Source: Thermodesulfobacteriota bacterium
GTDB lineage: Bacteria > Desulfobacterota_D > UBA1144
Length of the DNA: 64,000 nt
Direction of reading: 5' to 3'
Assembly: GCA_030835345.1 (NCBI GenBank)
Contig: JAURPH010000011.1
Span: forward strand, 1-64,000
Every line of letters begins with the position of its first letter. The stretch's first letter is position 1. The notes beneath the pieces were generated by a model. That model was given only the letters and a program-made list of their open reading frames with translations, was not told the DNA's origin and searched no databases. The position numbers were made by a program, and so were the translations under genes. Positions 42,995 to 54,086 of the stretch are shown piece by piece.

Positions 42995-43797
42995 TAAGAC
43001 AATTCTTCTCCACCATCAACTCTAATTATATTTCCTGTTATCCAGTCTGCACCTGGGTGTGACAGAGCAATTATACTTCCTGAAATATCTTCAGTTAATG
43101 TAAGCCTTTTGCTTGGATTAGCTCTAACAGCACCTTCAATAATTCCCTCATTTCCAGGAATTTTTTCTAATGCTGGAGTTAGTGTTACACCTGCGCAAAG
43201 AGAATTCGCAGTTATACCTTCAGGTGCGAGTTCTACAGCCAATTGTCTAATATGGGATTCAAGTGCAGATTTAGCTGCAGATACTGGTCCATATGTAGGC
43301 CAAATTTTTCTGCTACCAGCACTGGACATCGCATAAATTCTTGCTTTTTTGCTAAATAGTTTTCTGGAATATACATCTTGTGACCAATAAACTAATGAGT
43401 TGGCCATTACATCCAAGGTCATATCCATATTTTTTTGTGTTACATTTTTTTCTGGATCATCCGATATGTATGGTTTTAATGATCCAAAAGCTAATGAATG
43501 TAATAAAATTTTAATTTTTTTTTCTGAATTAGCAATTATTTCCTTTACTTCATCAAGGCATTGATTCCTCTTTTCTTGGTCGGCTGCATTAATATTGAAG
43601 AATTTTGCTTTGGCTCCATTAGATTCAATTTTAGATATTATTTTTTCAACATTTTCCATAGTATTCTTTCTATCAAGATGAACACCAATTATATTTACAC
43701 CATATTCAGATAATTTTACAGATACCTCAGCACCGAAACCACTTGAAGAACCTAAAATTAAAGCCCATTCCCCATCTAGCCAATTTTTTATTTCCAT
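42994..43797 (-). CDS. Enoyl-ACP reductase-like SDR (FabI/FabL type)
   Basis: 267-residue SDR with LGSSSGFGAEV at the nucleotide site, ILLHSLAFGS (FabI-like VHSIAFA), and an active site Y-x6-K (YGPVSAAK) typical of enoyl reductases rather than the classical YxxxK. C-terminal GADWITGNIIRVDGGEEL is standard. Most likely the fatty-acid enoyl reductase, though another FabI could exist outside the window. AAAGGA precedes the ATG. Overlaps cysS by one base. Confidence 0.8.
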   Translation of the reverse strand: MEIKNWLDGEWALILGSSSGFGAEVSVKLSEYGVNIIGVHLDRKNTMENVEKIISKIESNGAKAKFFNINAADQEKRNQCLDEVKEIIANSEKKIKILLHSLAFGSLKPYISDDPEKNVTQKNMDMTLDVMANSLVYWSQDVYSRKLFSKKARIYAMSSAGSRKIWPTYGPVSAAKSALESHIRQLAVELAPEGITANSLCAGVTLTPALEKIPGNEGIIEGAVRANPSKRLTLTEDISGSIIALSHPGADWITGNIIRVDGGEELS

Positions 43798-43857
43798 ATC
43801 AACATCCTTTAGTAAAGTTTTATAGTCAGTTTACGCATTAAGAGCTTATATTCAAGG

Positions 43858-43863
43858 TATTAT
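43858..43863 (+). promoter_or_regulatory. -10 box of cinA-recA, start-proximal
   Basis: TATTAT, 8 bp before the cinA ATG (43872). No Shine-Dalgarno sequence, no convincing -35 and no LexA-type box that I can recognise in the 74-bp gap. Confidence 0.4.
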
Positions 43864-43871
43864 AGGTACTA

Positions 43872-45113
43872 ATGGACAACAGTTCGATAGAAATAATAAC
43901 TACTGGTAATGAATTATTGTCAGGCATTACTATTGATAAGAACTTTAATTGGCTATGTGAATCACTTTTTTCACTTGGGGCTCAAGTTAGATTTCATCAA
44001 TGTATAAGTGACAATTTAGATGATTTAGTTAAAGCATTGAACATAGCTCAAAAAAGATCAAAATTTATATTATTTACAGGGGGTTTAGGTCCAACAGATG
44101 ATGATCTCACTAGAGAGTCCGCAAGCCAATTTTTTTCTCGGAAATTAGTTTTAAATAAAAAAATAGAAAAAGAAATTAAACTTATTTTCAAAAAAAGAAA
44201 CAGGCCCTATAGTTTAATAAATAAAAAGCAAGCTATGTTCCCTGAGGGAGCAGAAATAATTCAAAATCCAAAAGGCACTGCTCCAGGTTTTTGTATAAAA
44301 GACAAAGGCAGTTTTTTTTATTTTTTCCCTGGTGTTCCTAGCGAATTAAGAGCTATGGTACAAAAATCTGCTTTTCAAAAAATAAAAAATCTTCTCGTTA
44401 AAGAAAAAAATTTTTTCACTTCTGAGACATTAAAAGTTTTTGGAATTACAGAGTCTGAGCTTGCAGAAAAAATAAAAAAAATAAAAAGTAAAAATACTTT
44501 CATAGGGTATAGACCTCATAAATTTGAGATACATTTAAGAATAATTTCCACTGGTAAATCAAAAAAAATATCAAAAAATGAATGTTTAAAGATAAAACTC
44601 AGATTGATAAAAGTTTTACAGAAATATATTTTCACTGATAAAGATATGACTCTTCAAGAAGTTATTGTCAATTTGTTAAAGAAGAAAAAATATACAATTT
44701 CATTTGCAGAGTCGTGCACTGGTGGGCTAATAAGTAATTTAATTACCAATGTCCCAGGCTCTTCATCTGTATTTGGACTTAGTTTTATCACCTATAGTAA
44801 CAAGTCGAAGAATTTAGTATTAAAAGTTTCAAATAAAAAATTAATGGAGCACGGAGCGGTAAGTAAGGAAGTTGTTTCTGAAATGGCAAGAGGTCTTAAT
44901 AGGATTTCAGAGTCTAACATTTCGGTAGCGGTTTCTGGTATTGCTGGACCAAGTGGAGGGTCAGCTGATAAGCCAGTAGGAACCGTTTATGTTTCCTATC
45001 TAATCAATAAAAAAATAAGTGTTAAAAGGTATTCTTTTTTAGGTGACAGAGAGTCTATCAAGCTAAGAACAGCATTAGAAGTATTGAACCATATAAGGAA
45101 AAATATATTATAG
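43872..45113 (+). CDS. cinA: CinA family protein with nicotinamide-nucleotide amidase domain
   Basis: 413 residues: N-terminal MoCF/MPT-binding-like domain (TTGNELLSG, FTGGLGPTDDDLT) and C-terminal PncC amidase domain with FAESCTGGLISNLITNVPGS and GIAGPSGGS, which recycles nicotinamide mononucleotide. Directly upstream of recA, the usual neighbour. Very lysine-rich middle section, in step with A-rich DNA. Confidence 0.92.
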   Translation: MDNSSIEIITTGNELLSGITIDKNFNWLCESLFSLGAQVRFHQCISDNLDDLVKALNIAQKRSKFILFTGGLGPTDDDLTRESASQFFSRKLVLNKKIEKEIKLIFKKRNRPYSLINKKQAMFPEGAEIIQNPKGTAPGFCIKDKGSFFYFFPGVPSELRAMVQKSAFQKIKNLLVKEKNFFTSETLKVFGITESELAEKIKKIKSKNTFIGYRPHKFEIHLRIISTGKSKKISKNECLKIKLRLIKVLQKYIFTDKDMTLQEVIVNLLKKKKYTISFAESCTGGLISNLITNVPGSSSVFGLSFITYSNKSKNLVLKVSNKKLMEHGAVSKEVVSEMARGLNRISESNISVAVSGIAGPSGGSADKPVGTVYVSYLINKKISVKRYSFLGDRESIKLRTALEVLNHIRKNIL

Positions 45114-45158
45114 AAAGAGCATCTTAAATCCTGTATATTAGGTTTTAGGAGATATATT

Positions 45159-46184
45159 TTGGCAGAATCAAAAAAGAACACCCAAGACGAGGAATCAAAA
45201 GATAAAATTAAAGCAATAGAGTCGACTATTCAATCTATTGAAAAGCAGTTTGGAAAAGGCTCAATAATGCGTTTGGATAATGAGGCATCAATTCAAAATG
45301 TTGTTGCTATTTCTTCTGGCTCAATTTGTATAGATAGTGCATTGGGTGTTGGAGGTTTTCCCAGAGGAAGGATTATTGAAATTTATGGTCCTGAGGCATC
45401 TGGAAAGACAACTTTAGCATTGCATGCTATTGCAGAAACCCAAGCAAACGGTGGTGTTACAGCTTTTGTAGATGCTGAGCATGCTTTTGATCCTTCTTAT
45501 GCAAGAGGAATTGGAATAAAAACTGATGAACTTCTAATTTCTCAACCAGATTATGGTGAGCAAGCTTTAGAAATAGTTGATCAATTAGTAAGGAGCTCAG
45601 CAGTAGATATGGTTGTTGTTGATTCAGTTGCGGCCTTAACTCCTAAAACAGAATTAGATGGTGATATGGGGGATACTCATGTTGGCCTACAAGCAAGGCT
45701 AATGTCTCAAGCACTAAGAAAAATTACAGCAACAGTTTCAAGGTCCAAGTGTACCGTAATTTTTATTAATCAACTAAGGATGAAAATAGGTGTTCCATCA
45801 TATATGAGTCCTGAGACTACTACTGGCGGCAATGCCTTAAAGTTTTATTCATCAGTGAGATTAGATGTAAGAAGAATAGCTTCTATTAAAACATCAGATA
45901 GTGTTGTAGGAAATAGATGCAGGGTAAAAGTTGTCAAAAATAAAGTTGCTCCTCCGTTCAAGGAAGCTGAAGTAGATATAATTTTTGGAAAAGGAATTTC
46001 AAAACTAGGTGAACTAATAGACCTTGGTGTTGAATTTGGATTTGTGGATAAAGCTGGAGCTTGGTTTTCATACTCGGATGAAAGAATAGGTCAAGGCAGG
46101 GATAATGCTCAAAAATTTTTAGAGCAGAATCCTGATATGAAAGATAAATTAGAAAAAGAAATTAAATCCAAGATTAATTTGTAA
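45159..46184 (+). CDS. recA: Recombinase RecA
   Basis: 341 residues. Starts at TTG 45159, supported by AGGAGA at 45147-45152 with a 6-nt spacer. [12 protein letters not shown], Walker [10 protein letters not shown] near residue 75, [11 protein letters not shown], loop segment [18 protein letters not shown] and [10 protein letters not shown] are canonical. The C-terminal acidic tail of enterobacterial RecA is short here. No SOS box recognised. Confidence 0.98.
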   Translation: MAESKKNTQDEESKDKIKAIESTIQSIEKQFGKGSIMRLDNEASIQNVVAISSGSICIDSALGVGGFPRGRIIEIYGPEASGKTTLALHAIAETQANGGVTAFVDAEHAFDPSYARGIGIKTDELLISQPDYGEQALEIVDQLVRSSAVDMVVVDSVAALTPKTELDGDMGDTHVGLQARLMSQALRKITATVSRSKCTVIFINQLRMKIGVPSYMSPETTTGGNALKFYSSVRLDVRRIASIKTSDSVVGNRCRVKVVKNKVAPPFKEAEVDIIFGKGISKLGELIDLGVEFGFVDKAGAWFSYSDERIGQGRDNAQKFLEQNPDMKDKLEKEIKSKINL

Positions 46185-46188
46185 AATT

Positions 46189-46818
46189 TTGATTTTAAGT
46201 ATTTGTACTGTATCTAATAACACAAGTGTTTGCATATCTGATGGTTCTTCTTCAACCTTGTCCGAAGTAAAGTCTGAAAATCCTAATCATTGCGAAGAAT
46301 TAATACCAATTGTTGAAGATTTATTAATGAAAGAAGATAAATCATTAGCTGATATACATCAGGTAAGGGTAAATGTTGGACCAGGTAATTTAACATCAAT
46401 ACGAATTGGACTAACCGTTGCTAATCTTTATGGACAATTTTTAGGAGCCGAAGTAGTTGGGGTATCGTCATTTCATTGTATTTCAAGTTTTTGCAAAAAA
46501 TCTAAGAAAAATATCATTGTCGCTTTTAATATAAGAAATAATAATTATGCATTTGCAATTTTTAATGGAAAAGATCAAAAAATGATTGATTATAACTTGT
46601 TAATCTCAAGAGAAGAATTTGATCAAATAAATAAAAACGAATTTAAATTATTAACTGATTCTTCGGCAGATTCCTATTTAATTGAATCCAATTTTCATAT
46701 TGTAGAGATTAATGCTGAAATGATTTCTAAATTAGATTTTTCAGATATCCAACATTTACTCCAAAAAGAAATTCCACTAAAACCAATTAATGACTATTCA
46801 TATGTAGTTAATAAATAA
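46189..46818 (+). CDS. tsaB: tRNA t6A biosynthesis protein TsaB
   Basis: 209-residue ASKHA-family scaffold of the TsaBDE complex. Divergent N-terminus (LSICTVSNNTSVCISDG) but diagnostic VNVGPGNLTSIRIGLTVANLYG near residue 65. Best start TTG 46189, 4 bp after the recA stop, with no Shine-Dalgarno sequence. Length is typical. Confidence 0.85.
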   Translation: MILSICTVSNNTSVCISDGSSSTLSEVKSENPNHCEELIPIVEDLLMKEDKSLADIHQVRVNVGPGNLTSIRIGLTVANLYGQFLGAEVVGVSSFHCISSFCKKSKKNIIVAFNIRNNNYAFAIFNGKDQKMIDYNLLISREEFDQINKNEFKLLTDSSADSYLIESNFHIVEINAEMISKLDFSDIQHLLQKEIPLKPINDYSYVVNK

Positions 46819-46826
46819 TATTGATA

Positions 46827-46832
46827 TATAAT
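46827..46832 (+). promoter_or_regulatory. -10 box of ilvB, start-proximal
   Basis: Perfect TATAAT, 7 bp before the ilvB ATG (46840), in the 21-bp gap after tsaB. No Shine-Dalgarno sequence, weak -35. Confidence 0.45.
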
Positions 46833-46839
46833 AAACTCC

Positions 46840-48393
46840 ATGAAAAAATTTCTTGGTGCTGAGTTATTCTTTGAATCTTTATATGATTTGGGAATAAGGA
46901 CTATATTTGGATTACCTGGAGGATATGTTTTAAAAATTTATGATGTAATGCCATCATATTCAAAAAAAATCAATCATGTTTTAACTAGACATGAGCAGGC
47001 AGCAACTCATATGGCTGATGGATTTTCTCGAGCCAGTGGACTACCTGGTATCATTTTATGTACATCAGGACCTGCAGCTACAAATACAATAACCGGAATA
47101 ACTACTGCATATTCAGACTCTGTTCCAGTCTTAGTTTTTACAGGTCAAGTTCCAACTCCTTTTTTAGGAAGTGATGCGTTTCAAGAAGCTGATCATATAG
47201 GTATTACTAGATCATGCACAAAACATAATACTTTAGTAAGAAAAACTGTAGACTTGCCTAAAGCTATAGCTGAGGCACTTTTTATTTCAAATACAGGCAA
47301 GAAAGGTCCAGTATTAGTGGACATGCCAAAAGATGTTCTCATAAGTGAGAGTGAATATAAAATGCCCAAGGAAGTGAAGATAAAAAGTTATAGTCCCAAA
47401 GTTCCTTTAAAAAATTCTGAATATGAATCTTTCAGAAAAGTACTAACAGCCTCTAAAAGACCATTGTTAATCTTTGGTAAAGGTGCTTGTTCAGATTTTA
47501 ATAAAAAACTGATTTCAAAATTTTTAAACAAATCTAAGCTTCCAGCTATGAGCTCTATTATGTCTTTAGGTTTGATAGATGGCACTAACAAGTTCAATTT
47601 TGGAGTAGTAGGAGAGGGAGGTTCAGCAGTTTCAGAGGATTTAATTAATAAAGCAGATCTGATTGTATCTGTAGGATGCGATTTGATAAAAATAGTTCCT
47701 GAGAGTAATTTGAAAAGCAAAGATATTGTTGTAGTTAATATTGATAAGGCTAACTTTAATGCGAGAACAAAAGGTAACATGAATATTCATACTGACTCTG
47801 ACAACTTCATTGAAAAATTATCAGCTGAAAAAGGTTTGAGTTTTGAGTGGGAAGCTGACAATCTTCAAAAGCTTAGAGAAAAATATCTAAATTCACAAGA
47901 AAAAGAAGCAAAGACTAATAAGAGGGCAGGAATATTTAAGTTAATTTCTAACTTATCACCTAAAAATTCGGTTTTCTGTTCAGATTTTAGTTATGAAGAT
48001 GTAATTCTACAAAAATTTTTATCAGTGTCAGATTTCAAGGACAGTATCCTTTCAGGCGGTAATGGAACTCCAGGTTATGGGTTTCCTGCAGCAATTGGAG
48101 CAACGTTTGCCAGACCGAAGTCAAAAGTTATAAGTATTTCATCTGGCATTAATTTTCAATTTAACATGCAAGAATTAATTGTAACACTTGAGCAGAAAAT
48201 TGATCTAACAATTGTTGTTTTAAATGAGAAAAAAAACAAACAGAAAAAATATTCTGGACCAGATTATAAATCACTTGGGGAATCATTTGGAGTTAAGTCT
48301 CATCAATTATCTTATAATGATAAGAATTTTGAAAATAATTTTAAGAAATTCTTTAACCATAAAGGTACCGCTTTAATCGAAATTCTAATCTGA
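46840..48393 (+). CDS. ilvB: Acetohydroxyacid synthase large-subunit homolog with degenerate TPP/Mg motif
   Basis: Position (ilvB-ilvN-ilvC) and N-terminal half identify it: GLPGGYVLKIYD, catalytic glutamate in LTRHEQAATHMADGFSRA, SGPAATNTITG. The C-terminal third is abnormal. The GDG metal motif is SSG (ISISSGINFQFN). The following NN pair is NE, with no GMVxQW segment. The usual GQHQMW segment reads FSYEDV. The protein is 517 residues instead of about 560-590 because the PMVPPG tail is missing. Either a divergent active enzyme or a catalytically impaired subunit. Frame is open throughout. Confidence 0.82.
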   Translation: MKKFLGAELFFESLYDLGIRTIFGLPGGYVLKIYDVMPSYSKKINHVLTRHEQAATHMADGFSRASGLPGIILCTSGPAATNTITGITTAYSDSVPVLVFTGQVPTPFLGSDAFQEADHIGITRSCTKHNTLVRKTVDLPKAIAEALFISNTGKKGPVLVDMPKDVLISESEYKMPKEVKIKSYSPKVPLKNSEYESFRKVLTASKRPLLIFGKGACSDFNKKLISKFLNKSKLPAMSSIMSLGLIDGTNKFNFGVVGEGGSAVSEDLINKADLIVSVGCDLIKIVPESNLKSKDIVVVNIDKANFNARTKGNMNIHTDSDNFIEKLSAEKGLSFEWEADNLQKLREKYLNSQEKEAKTNKRAGIFKLISNLSPKNSVFCSDFSYEDVILQKFLSVSDFKDSILSGGNGTPGYGFPAAIGATFARPKSKVISISSGINFQFNMQELIVTLEQKIDLTIVVLNEKKNKQKKYSGPDYKSLGESFGVKSHQLSYNDKNFENNFKKFFNHKGTALIEILI

Positions 48394-48440
48394 TTCATAT
48401 ATAATGTTTAAATCATTCTAATGACTATGAGGAGAAAAGA

Positions 48441-49953
<1,513 letters not shown>

Positions 49954-49955
49954 AA

Positions 49956-50606
49956 ATGAAAATCGATTATAAATGGACTGTAGCGAAAGAAGGCTATCTG
50001 CCAATTTTTATATCAATATTTACAACATGGCTTGCTACAGCATTTCTTGGGTTATCAATATTTTCTTTATTATTTTTTATAATTCTTTTACTAATCATAT
50101 ATTTTTTTAGAGACCCAGAAAGAATCATTCCATCTGGTGGAGGAATAATTTGCCCGGCTGACGGGAAAATAATTACGATTGACAACTCAGTAGAGAATGA
50201 ATTCACAAAATCAGAAATGGCTCGTGCCTGTATTTTTTTATCAGTTTTTGATTGTCATATCAATAGGTCCCCTGATAAGGTCAAGGTTGTTGAAACTAGA
50301 TTTTATCCTGGAGCTTTTTTCTTCGCTAATTCAGCTAAGTCAATTGAGAATGAGCGATTATATATTCATCTTAGAAATGAAAACGATGAAGACATAGTGA
50401 TGATTCTTTATGCTGGATTTATAGCTAGGAGAATTGTTCCATATATAAAAGCTGGTGATTCATTAGAAAAAGCTCAGAGAATAGGAATCATAAAGTTTGG
50501 ATCAAGAGTTGACATTTATGTTCCAAAAAAATATTCCTCAGATATTAGAAATGGGGATAATGTAGTAGCTTCGGAGACATTACTTTTTAAGATAAATGAA
50601 AAATAG
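49956..50606 (+). CDS. psd: Phosphatidylserine decarboxylase (short form)
   Basis: Makes phosphatidylethanolamine. 216 residues with N-terminal membrane helix (about 20-50), CPADGKIITID, and the self-cleavage site GS in IKFGSRVDIYVP, which generates the pyruvoyl group. Short archaeal-like form as in many deltaproteobacteria. Overlaps pssA by 11 bp. Confidence 0.93.
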   Translation: MKIDYKWTVAKEGYLPIFISIFTTWLATAFLGLSIFSLLFFIILLLIIYFFRDPERIIPSGGGIICPADGKIITIDNSVENEFTKSEMARACIFLSVFDCHINRSPDKVKVVETRFYPGAFFFANSAKSIENERLYIHLRNENDEDIVMILYAGFIARRIVPYIKAGDSLEKAQRIGIIKFGSRVDIYVPKKYSSDIRNGDNVVASETLLFKINEK

Positions 50607-51330
50607 AAAAATTATCTCAATAATCCCAAATGTATTAACATCTATTGCTTTACTTTTGGGGTTACTTTCAATTTTTAATTTGGTTTCTGAAAATTCATAT
50701 AATTCAATTTGGTGGTCATGTGTTTTTATATATTCTGCCGCATTCATTGATTTTATTGATGGGAAAATTGCTAGGCTTTTAAAAAATGACTCTGACTTTG
50801 GAATGCATTATGATTCATTGGCAGATTTAATTTCATTTGGAGTTGCACCATCCTTTTTGGTTTATTCTCTTTATTTAAATGATTTTGATAGATTAGGAAT
50901 TATTTGTTGTCTATTTTATACAATTTGTGTTGCTTTGAGGTTGGCCAGATTTAACACCCTTGCTCATGATGAAAAAGATGGATTTTTTATAGGAATGCCA
51001 AGTCCGATGGCTGCAGGACTTGTTGTTTCTTTTGTTTTGATTAACTTTAAATTTCAGATTCTTTCATCCAAAGATTTATCGTATGTTTTAATGCTTTCAT
51101 TGATCTTTGCGGGTTATTTGATGGTAAGCAATGTTATTTTTATAAAAAAATTAATAATTAAAGGTTTAAGTAAATTCAATTCTTTGGTAATAATAACCTT
51201 TTTATTACTTGCCATTTTAGCTCACATTGAAATTGGATCATTAATTTTCTTCTCTCTATATTTATTTTTATCACTAATTAAATATTTATTGTTTAAACTG
51301 AAGAGAAGGAATTTAAAAATTAAAAATTAA
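50596..51330 (+). CDS. pssA: CDP-diacylglycerol-serine O-phosphatidyltransferase
   Basis: Integral membrane CDP-alcohol phosphotransferase, 244 residues. Catalytic motif DGKIARLLKNDSDFG followed by xxxDSLAD (D-G-x2-A-R-x8-G-x3-D-x3-D) near residue 55. Six or more hydrophobic helices. Acts before Psd in phosphatidylethanolamine synthesis; gene order psd-pssA. Confidence 0.94.
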   Translation: MKNRKIISIIPNVLTSIALLLGLLSIFNLVSENSYNSIWWSCVFIYSAAFIDFIDGKIARLLKNDSDFGMHYDSLADLISFGVAPSFLVYSLYLNDFDRLGIICCLFYTICVALRLARFNTLAHDEKDGFFIGMPSPMAAGLVVSFVLINFKFQILSSKDLSYVLMLSLIFAGYLMVSNVIFIKKLIIKGLSKFNSLVIITFLLLAILAHIEIGSLIFFSLYLFLSLIKYLLFKLKRRNLKIKN

Positions 51331-51345
51331 TTTACAAGGATACTT

Positions 51346-53937
51346 ATGAAACAAATTGATGAATTCTATTTAGATAACGGTTTAAAGGTAATCATGAAAG
51401 ATGTTCCTTCTTCTCCTGTAAGTTCAGTTTTTGTTTGGGTTAAAACTGGAAGTGCTTATGAAAATGATGCTGAAAGAGGACTTGCACATGTTCACGAACA
51501 CATGATATTTAAAGGTACATCTCAATTACCTGTTGGAGAAATTTCAAAGCAAATTGAATTTTACGGTGGGGATATTAATGCATTTACATCAAATGATGAA
51601 ACTGTATATCATGCAACAGTTTCTAATAATTTTGTTGATAAAATTATTAATATTTTGTCCCAATGCATGTATGACGCCCTTTTTGATGAAGAAGAGCTAA
51701 AAAAAGAGCTTGAAGTAATACTCGAAGAGATAAAAAGAGGAAACGACTCACCATCTAGTAGGTTGTGGGAAATGATAGCTAAAAGTACCTTTAAAGGTAC
51801 AGATTATTCTTTACCAGTTATTGGAACTCCAAAGTCAGTATCAAGCTTTACTCGTCAAAGTCTTACTGATTTTTATAATAAATGGTATGTTTCAAAAAAT
51901 ATGACACTTATAGTTACAGGTGGTGGCAACCAAGATAAGATAAAAGAAATAATTAAATCCGATTTTTCTAAAGTAAAGAAAGCAAGCCCACCCTCTTTAA
52001 ATAAAAAATTTGAGGTTGTAGACAATGGAATAGAAATTGATATTGATAAAATGGACATTGGGGAAACTTATTTCTCTATATCCTTGAAAAGCCCATCATC
52101 AGATGATTTATCTTATGCTGCTTTCGATATTTTGAGCTCTATACTAGGCTCTGGTGATAGCTCAATTCTATATAAACAGGTTAAAGAAAAAGAGGGACTT
52201 GTGACTTCAATAAGTTCTGCAAATTATACATTAAGACACTCTGGAGTTTTCTATATTTTTGTAACATCCAACCAAGACAATATATTTGATATTATTGAGG
52301 CCATATTTGACAATATGATTACCACTCTCTGTGGTAATTATTCTGATGAACAGCTTCAAAGAGTTAAAAACGATGTTTTTGTTGAAGACTTATATTCGAA
52401 CGAGACAGTTCAGAGCCAAGCACGTGAAATAGGTAATATCATATCAGCTCATGATGATCTACATTTCAAGGAGAAGTATAAAGAAAAAATTTTATCTTTA
52501 ACGAAGCATGAGATTTTTGATTCTATTGTTGATTATTTTAAGGAAAGTAATTTTAAATTTAATATCATTACCCCAATAAAAAAGAGCCTCTTAGTCCCAA
52601 ATAATTTTAGTCAAAACATAAAAAATAAACTATCTAAAATTAAATTTTCAGGTTCTAATTCTAGCTCATATAGTGGGACTAATTATGTAACAAAGAAAAT
52701 CGAGTCTGATAAAGTTGAAATTGCTAAGCTTTCGAATGGCATTAAGTTGATAACTTTGCAAAATACTAAGACTCCATTGATTTCTCTTAGATCTGCATCC
52801 TTAGGTGGCTCCAGCTTTGAAACAAAAGAGGATAATGGCAAATTTAGCTTACTTAGTGATATGTTTAATAGAGGATCTTCAAAGTTTTCTAAAGATGAAA
52901 TAGCTATGAAATCTGAGATATTAGGTGCAGAAATATCCGGATATTCCGGAAGGAACAGCATAGGTTTAAAACTTGTTTCTCCTTCTGATCATTTAAATGA
53001 ATTATTACCCATCTTTTCTGATATGTTATCCAGTCCTATATTCAATGAAGATGAATTCAACATCGCTAGGAAAGACAATCTGGCCTATGTTGAGCGTATG
53101 AAAAAAAATTCAGCTTCAGTAGCATCTGATAAATTTCATGAACTTCTTTTTGGAAATCATCCTTATTCTTTGAATCAATACGGAACAGAAGTTAGTTTGA
53201 ATAACATAAGTATTCAGCAAATTAATGATGCACATACAAATTTTGTTAAAACTAATAATACGATACTCTCTGCAGTTGGGAACTTTAACAGAGAGGAATT
53301 GATAGAGCAATTAGAGAAAAATATAGCACTAGGCAATACCACTCATGTTCCCAAAATAGAAAATAATATTATTCAAATATCTGAGAATTTAGAGGAACAT
53401 TTTAAAATTGGCGACAAGCAACAGTCTCATATATTCGTAGGAACTTATGCACCTTCCTTAGATTGTAATTCAAGGTTCTCTTTCAATTTAATCAATACTG
53501 TATTATCAGGAATGGGCGGAAGATTATTTATTGAGCTAAGAGATAAAAAAAGTTTAGCATATAGTGTTACATCTTTTTATACTCCTACAATAAATATAGG
53601 TTATTTTGGTGCTTATATTGGCTGCTCACCGGATAAAAAGCATGAAAGTATTGAAGCTATAAACTATGAACTTCAGAGATTGATTAACGAAGGTATTACT
53701 CAGGAAGAACTCACTAGAGCCAAGAATTATTTAATTGGTAAAAATGACATATCAATGCAGAGAAATTCCTCAGTAAATAGTAGAATTTTGCTTTCATATT
53801 TGTATGGATTAGATGTTAACGAGCCATTTAATTTTATGAATCAGATTATGAATGTGGACATGAATAGCATAAATGAATCAATAGAAGAATTTCTTGCAGA
53901 TGCAAAATTTGTTACGGTCTCCGTAGATCCAAATTGA
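51346..53937 (+). CDS. M16 family zinc metallopeptidase (double-length)
   Basis: 863 residues with two M16 halves. The first has the inverted zinc motif HVHEH (in GLAHVHEHMIFKGT, about residues 44-48) with the downstream glutamate in LEVILEEIKRG. The second half lacks the motif and has GMGGRLFIELRDKKSLAYS, as in inactive partner halves. PqqL/pitrilysin-like. No signal peptide is evident. AAGGA precedes the ATG. Its stop overlaps the promoter of tRNA-Leu(UAG). Confidence 0.9.
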   Translation: MKQIDEFYLDNGLKVIMKDVPSSPVSSVFVWVKTGSAYENDAERGLAHVHEHMIFKGTSQLPVGEISKQIEFYGGDINAFTSNDETVYHATVSNNFVDKIINILSQCMYDALFDEEELKKELEVILEEIKRGNDSPSSRLWEMIAKSTFKGTDYSLPVIGTPKSVSSFTRQSLTDFYNKWYVSKNMTLIVTGGGNQDKIKEIIKSDFSKVKKASPPSLNKKFEVVDNGIEIDIDKMDIGETYFSISLKSPSSDDLSYAAFDILSSILGSGDSSILYKQVKEKEGLVTSISSANYTLRHSGVFYIFVTSNQDNIFDIIEAIFDNMITTLCGNYSDEQLQRVKNDVFVEDLYSNETVQSQAREIGNIISAHDDLHFKEKYKEKILSLTKHEIFDSIVDYFKESNFKFNIITPIKKSLLVPNNFSQNIKNKLSKIKFSGSNSSSYSGTNYVTKKIESDKVEIAKLSNGIKLITLQNTKTPLISLRSASLGGSSFETKEDNGKFSLLSDMFNRGSSKFSKDEIAMKSEILGAEISGYSGRNSIGLKLVSPSDHLNELLPIFSDMLSSPIFNEDEFNIARKDNLAYVERMKKNSASVASDKFHELLFGNHPYSLNQYGTEVSLNNISIQQINDAHTNFVKTNNTILSAVGNFNREELIEQLEKNIALGNTTHVPKIENNIIQISENLEEHFKIGDKQQSHIFVGTYAPSLDCNSRFSFNLINTVLSGMGGRLFIELRDKKSLAYSVTSFYTPTINIGYFGAYIGCSPDKKHESIEAINYELQRLINEGITQEELTRAKNYLIGKNDISMQRNSSVNSRILLSYLYGLDVNEPFNFMNQIMNVDMNSINESIEEFLADAKFVTVSVDPN

Positions 53938-53962
53938 TTTTAATACCCTAAATCAGTATATT
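53934..53962 (+). promoter_or_regulatory. Promoter of tRNA-Leu(UAG) and tig operon
   Basis: TTGATT (53934-53939), 17-bp spacer, TATATT (53957-53962), predicted start about 53969, 21 nt before the tRNA. The -35 box contains the TGA stop codon of the M16 peptidase gene. Confidence 0.6.
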
Positions 53963-53989
53963 AATACTTTCCAATTTTTTTGGTAAATT

Positions 53990-54071
53990 GGGAGCGTGGC
54001 GGAATTGGTAGACGCACTAGATTTAGGATCTAGCGCCTTCGGGTGTGGGGGTTCGAGTCCCCCCGCTCCCA
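53990..54071 (+). tRNA. tRNA-Leu(TAG)
   Basis: 82-nt class II tRNA. Acceptor GGGAGCG / CGCTCCC, discriminator A, anticodon stem CTAGA / TCTAG, loop TTTAGGA giving TAG, T-loop GTTCGAGTC. CCA not encoded. tig starts 15 bp later, so both are likely on one transcript. Confidence 0.95.
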
Positions 54072-54086
54072 TTTTGGAGATTTATA

